Shown here piece after piece: positions 59,290 through 64,000 of a stretch of 64,000 bases of DNA. Each line of letters opens with the position of its first letter. The stretch's first letter is position 1. The position numbers and the translations under genes were made by a program. Below the pieces are notes generated by a model. It did not search any database and was not told where the DNA came from. It saw only the letters and a program-made list of their open reading frames with translations. This stretch comes from Lamellibrachia satsuma (lineage: Eukaryota; Annelida; Polychaeta; Sabellida; Siboglinidae): positions 10,603,007-10,667,006 of the forward strand of contig BSQZ01000004.1 of the NCBI GenBank assembly GCA_033239005.1. Direction: 5' to 3'.

Positions 59290-60685
59290 GTCCTCATATA
59301 ACAGAAATATAAAGATGCCATAGAAAACATGCTGAGACGTGCAACTAATCAGTATATATTACTTTTATTGCACCCTGACACCCATGTGAAGAAAGACAAA
59401 AAAACTTGTATCCTATGTTCGTAACTCTGAGGGAAGATGCAAATGTCTCGGTTGTAGTGGTTGGTTTGATTCTGACCAGTTTTACACTTCGTGCAAAAAT
59501 ACCCCTGGTATGGGCATAGTCACTGAAATGTTGCATCTCCTTAAAACTATGTGTGATATTGTGTATATATATGAAGTACATTTTATTTTTGATTCAGTCA
59601 TGACTTCTTAGCAAGAAACTAACCTAACAATTTGACAACTCAAATTCCAACAACCAGAGCGATAGAATAATTATGTCTTTTAAGCTGGTTTTATGAGTTG
59701 TCATTTTTATTTCTATTGAGAATGTTGTTTTCCTAAGAAAAGCCTTGGCATTTAATGACAGCAACATGAATCTTCTATGGCTTAATAACCATTATCAAAG
59801 AACAACCTTGGTAGGTATCCCTGCTTATGCATATATGGGGTTTTATTTATTACAAAGAGATGGAAAGAACAAAGTATTACTGAAAAAACTTTTGATAAAT
59901 GTCTTCACACAACCGTGTATTTAAAAAAATACTGACATTTCTGCAACTTTGACATTGCAAAGATTACGGGGGCACACGAAGATGAAGAAGAAGTATGGAT
60001 GACTAGGAAACATGTGACATGACCTGCAGACAACAAGTAGATGAATCCAGCTGTGGGATATCTGTCCTTATGGTAAGTAACCTTACAACAATGAATTTAT
60101 GCTGTTAATTTATGCTGCTGTTCAATTTACATTCCAATCTGTTAACATAATAATAAGACTAATAATAACACCTGCTTATATATTTATATTTAAGTCACAG
60201 TATTCACTGTCTGGTGGGTACTGGTCCGTGGTGCTAGTGGTGGGTAGCCTTAGCGATTAGCCTTTTCAGTAAGTTGGTAACAGCCAGGAAGCAATAAACA
60301 ATGCACAGACATTGTCAGACAAAGGCTAAGCTGGTATTCAAACAACATGGAAAAACCTGTAGCCTGATATTGCTTCAAAAAATATTAGCTCAGTGAAACA
60401 TTGCAGAGTTAGCAAGCCAATTACATTCCTTGTGTTGTGGTAGATTGGAGATAGGTCAGGTGGCAAGGACCGTTTATATGGCCTCTCTCCCCATTCCCAA
60501 CTCACACAAAGCAAAGGGCAGACCAATTAAGAATATCAGCTTAGAGCAGGAGCTACAACCTCAAAGTAAACACATCATACCCTATTATTAGTATTTTCCG
60601 AAGAAAAAAAATTTAAGAAATGCACACGGATAAATGTCTGCAAAACTAGAAAGGATGCTTAGAGAAGAACTACAAATAAATATTG
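59290..60685. other. Intergenic, no gene recognised
   Basis: AT-rich DNA. The short ORFs at 59345-59581 and 60338-60526 (minus) and 60634-60849 (plus) show no domain. No repeat structure was seen apart from simple AT runs. Confidence 0.5.
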
Positions 60686-60689
60686 TATT

Positions 60690-60805
60690 ACAGCTTGTGG
60701 GATTTTGTCCAGTTTACACATTTTTGTATTTTGCCCTGTGGGATTTTGTTAACTTTTCATATTGTGTGATTTTGTCTGTAAGGAATATGTCCTGCAGGAT
60801 TATGT
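60690..60805. repeat. GGGATTTTGTC-word repeat
   Basis: Repeated TGTGGGATTTTGTCC-like phrases (60695, 60737, 60765, 60790) resemble those at 186-302, 1070-1150 and 21390-21460. It is probably a fragment of the same foldback family. Confidence 0.5.
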
Positions 60806-60956
60806 CTGGATATTGCATTGTATTTTTATATAATAAAAATATGTTTTAAACGGCTATCTTTTTATTTATTATAATTCAAAGTCACAATTCAACAATATGT
60901 ACAAACATTACCGTTATATTTTTTATCAATTGTGTAAAACATATTGAAATTCACAG

Positions 60957-62764
60957 TGGGGGTCGGTCACAGAGGGTGACCTAGTGGCGGAGTGACCCCC
61001 ACCGATACCATGTGAATTGTATATAAGTCAGTAGTTGTACAGATAGTACTGGTAGTGGGTAGCTGATAGGCATGATTTACTAATTATGTGTAAACAACTT
61101 TTGGGGGCCGGCATGCTTGCTGAGATTATTGGATGTATCTTATTTTGATGGTGTATGCTTGCCTAATTTCATGCTCCTTAATTAATAAATCTAAATGTCA
61201 TTCTTTGGCCTATTTCAATCTACGCTGGACTTGTGTTGTTATTTTGCATAAATGAGTGTGGTGGGGTGGTCACATGTGTCGGTGACCGGTGGCGAATTGG
61301 CCCCACCTTTGTAGTTATTCCAGTTAGAGCTAGTGTATTTTTAAGCAGGTAGTTGTATTCATAGACTGCGTGATAGCATGTAGGGCATTATGCTATTTGG
61401 TTTAAGGGTGTTCCATGACAATAGTAATGCCATTGTTTCTTTTATTTGTTCTAGGAATACTGCTACTGCTTTGTGGTGAAATGTGGGCTCTATTGAACCC
61501 GACGTCCAGGAGGCTCGCATGGGGCGTAGTCAGCCTGGCGTTGGGTTGTGGAGCCCACATTTCTTTGTTTTACAATTCTTTGAAAGTGGGCTTACCCTTA
61601 ATCCCCACAATAAACGTCATTCAATTGGCCTTTTCATATCTCTATATCTGTGTTGTGTTGTTGATTGCATAAATGAATTTATGTGACAGCGGCGCATAAA
61701 TGATTTTATGCGAGATGACAGGGCAGTGAAGGCGATTTGAGGTTAGACCTTTTATGGTAGAGAGAGTATTGGCCTAATTACTCGCTCACGCGTATGGATA
61801 CACCAACCACGTGACCTAGAGCCAGCCTCTCTCGATTTCCAAGTTAGCTTGTGTCGTTGTGAGACCTTTGCGCTGCAAATATTTCCAAATTTCTATTGTT
61901 ACTGATTATTCGTTATCGCTGAATTTGTTGATTTTATTGCAAGATCAGTTTTGTTGTTCGGTTTATTCCGATCCGTTTGAAAAATCCCACCCTCCCTCCC
62001 TAATATTGTGTTAACAGTTGTTACCCAGTGTTATCTAATAAATCAAGTGGTGCATTATGTAGGGATACACTGTGAAACACTGAAGACAGAGAGGTAGTTC
62101 ACAAAGTTTTTGAATTTTTTGACGCTTTTCCCTGTTATAGTTTGGTACACGAGGTTCTGCATTAACGCTTTTCCCTCCACTGAGTTTTCAGTAGTGTACA
62201 CAGGGTTTTTAGTGCGGGTACTTTTTACGAGTACATTTGGGTGGCTGTTTGGCCCTACCTCTCAGTCTGATGTGTTAGTAGTTACTGGTTGACTAATGTC
62301 TAGATATGTAACACCTTTATACATTGTGTGTTGTGTTTCCATAATGTTCATTATGAATTGTTCAAGAATGTTGGGTGGTTAGCCCATTTTTTTTTTCATT
62401 TACCATGTTTGGCTGGGGGATCGAGTACCCCAGCCTTTCTGTTTGTACATATATATATGTATGGTTAATTCACGGCGGAGTGACCCCCACTGATACCAGC
62501 GGAGTGACCCCCACCGATACCATGTGAATTGTATATAAGTCAGTAGTGGTACAGATAGTACTGGTAGTGGGTAGCTGATAGGCATGATTTACTAATTATG
62601 TGTAAACAACTTTTGGGGGCCGGCATGCTTGCTGAGATTATTGGATGTATCTTATTTTGATGGTGTATGCTTGCCTAATTTCATGCTCCTTAATTAATAA
62701 ATCTAAATGTCATTCTTTGGCCTATTTCAATCTACGCTGGACTTGTGTTGTTATTTTGCATAAA
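60957..62764 (+). repeat. LTR-like pair enclosing a non-coding interior
   Basis: 61001-61252 and 62513-62764 are 252 bp each and nearly identical; each has TGTATATAAG, AATTAATAAATC and a TTATTTTGCATAAA end. The left copy also has about 45 extra 5' bases (GGTCGGTCACAGAGGGTGAC); the right copy instead has a duplicated GGAGTGACCCCCAC unit. Between them lies another GCATAAA-ending unit (61262-61675) and an interior (61676-62490) with GCATAAATGATTTTATGC at 61698 and a CCACCCTCCCTCCC tract. No ORF of interest. It could be a non-autonomous LTR retrotransposon nested with a relative. Confidence 0.75.
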
Positions 62765-62769
62765 ATACA

Positions 62770-62930
62770 TAATTAACAAATGCTGAATATGGTATATTTG
62801 GTTCCGCATAATGTAATTGTAATTGAAACAGTGTAATTGTAATTGATTTGGAAAATTATGACTGTAATTGAAATAAAAAATTTAATGTAATTGTAATTGA
62901 TATAATTTTGCGTAATTGGACCCAGCCCTG
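62770..62930. repeat. hAT-type terminal repeat
   Basis: Multiple GTAATTGTAATTG words end in TTGGACCCAGCCCTG, the complement of a CAGGGCTGGGTCCAATTAC terminus familiar from hAT elements. It lies directly right of the LTR-like copy. Only one end is recognised. Confidence 0.55.
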
Positions 62931-63022
62931 CTGCCAGTTGGTTGAAGGGTAGGCACTGAAAGTGAGCACCTTTATGTTCAATTAGCAGTTTATTCAGACA
63001 TTTCATTTTCTGCCAGCTTTTT

Positions 63023-63960
63023 GTGATAAAAAATGTTGCCACAAAATTGTATTGCTTTCCGGGGAAGGATCCATATTCAGTGTCACAAATTAAAAGGTTA
63101 TTAGTATTTACATTCAAGCATGCCACCAAAGCAGAAAACCCATGCAGAGTTTGCAAGAAAGATGTTGAGGAGAAGGATGAAGGTCTTAACTGTGAATATA
63201 GCCATGCCTGGCACCACATCACATGCATTAACATTGACTCTGCTCACTACAAGTTCCTGCAGCTCCCAGGTAAAGGAACACACTGGTTCTGTGTGAAATG
63301 CGACAAAAAAGCTGTTGACGTACTGAAGCTGATACAATCTATCAATGAGAAAGAAAAGGCTCTTCATGAAAGAACGTCTGCTCTGGAAGAGAAAATGGAG
63401 AAAATAACATCACTGAAGGATGAGGAGTTTGTTACCAAGGTTAGAAATATCATTCATGAAGAAAGTCATGAGATCAAGGAAAGGGAGCGGAAAGCAGAAA
63501 ACATCACTGTAGCTGGTCTGCCTGAGATGGACCCCAGAAATTATTGGGACAGGAAAAGTATAAATAACAAAGCGCTAAATGAATGTGAGAATGATAGAGA
63601 AATGGCTGGAGAATTGTTGCTGAAACTAGGTTTTGATTCTAACGAAGCTATAGAAGAAGTGCATAGAGCTCCAAGGGATCGCCGAGAAAATTATGATAGA
63701 GCAAGACTCCTGATTGTCTGATTCAAATCAGTAAAAGACAAGTGGAAAGCAATTGGTAAAGGAAAGAATCTGAGAATGATGACGACTGGAAAGATGTATT
63801 CTTTAATCCCGACATGACAAGAAAGGAACAGCTGGAAAATTACAACCTGCATTGGGAGCTGAAATGAAGAAAGGATGAAGGAGAAACTAACCTTGTCATC
63901 AGAAGGAATGAAATTGTTGTAAGGGATGATGCTGCTGAAAATGATGCAAATTTAGGGAAT
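63023..63960 (+). pseudogene. LINE ORF1 protein with PHD finger and coiled coil
   Basis: From about residue 41 the frame has a C4HC3 PHD-like finger (C41, C44, C57, then HAWHHITC, and WFCVKC). A Lys/Glu-rich coiled coil follows (residues about 108-160), then an RRM-like region starting ENITVAGLPEMD with EEVHRAPRDRR. A TGA at 63719-63721 stands where arginine or another residue is expected (FKSVKDKWKAIGKGKNL follows in frame), then a frameshift near 63770 leads to NPDMTRKEQLENYNLHWELK and NLVIRRNEIVVRDD. This layout is that of CR1/L2-type ORF1 proteins, which bind element RNA. ORF2 would lie beyond the right edge. Confidence 0.8.
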
Positions 63961-64000
63961 GGCAGAACTCGTCGTACCCAAAACAGACCGATGATGACTC

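Overview
This window looks like a piece of an animal nuclear genome, most likely an AT-rich marine invertebrate. The reasons are the spliceosomal exons of an EGF/fasciclin-domain (stabilin-like) gene, several clades of LINE, a Penelope-like GIY-YIG remnant, hAT, MULE and pogo-type DNA transposons, and many mini- and microsatellites. No operons, prokaryotic genes, rRNA or tRNA were seen. The species cannot be fixed from the sequence alone.

Host gene. Seven exons on the minus strand form one reading path: 46498-46438, 42557-42402, 37576-37433, 35829-35689, 34558-34496, 24400-24284 and 20860-20807. All carry AG/GT splice borders. Every junction between them is phase 0, and together they give about 245 codons: the end of an EGF-like module, one complete FAS1 domain and the first two thirds of a second. 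Both ends of the gene lie outside the window or were not recognised. Everything from 20.8 to 46.5 kb is therefore gene body, mostly intron.

Layout. 0-4.4 kb: foldback repeats, a minisatellite, a BED-finger-like remnant, a LINE ORF1 relic and one inverted LTR-like copy. 4.4-9.2 kb: a decayed CR1/L2-like LINE split by a 1-kb pogo-type element. 9.2-20.5 kb: a hAT (ZMYM1-like) relic, two inverted copies of a FLYWCH-MULE transposon with a CR1 element between them, an 870-bp insertion, and a pair of 238-bp direct repeats. 20.8-46.5 kb: the stabilin-like gene, whose introns hold six tandem arrays (one is a 70-bp repetition of its own intron-exon junction, another a 2-kb satellite with 43-bp monomers in a roughly 515-bp higher-order period), foldback elements, a Penelope relic and LINE fragments. 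46.6-59.3 kb: RTE-type and CR1-type LINE relics in both orientations, long (TA)n tracts, and a LINE bounded by direct repeats of nearly 500 bp. 59.3-64 kb: LTR-like repeats ending in GCATAAA, a hAT-type terminus, and a PHD/coiled-coil LINE ORF1 running off the right edge.

Apart from the FAS1 exons, all recognisable coding sequence is transposon-derived and broken by frameshifts or stops. The main novelty candidates are the splice-junction minisatellite at 24.35-24.98 kb, the higher-order intronic satellite at 29.3-31.3 kb, the inverted MULE pair, and the dispersed GCATAAA-ending LTR-like family.
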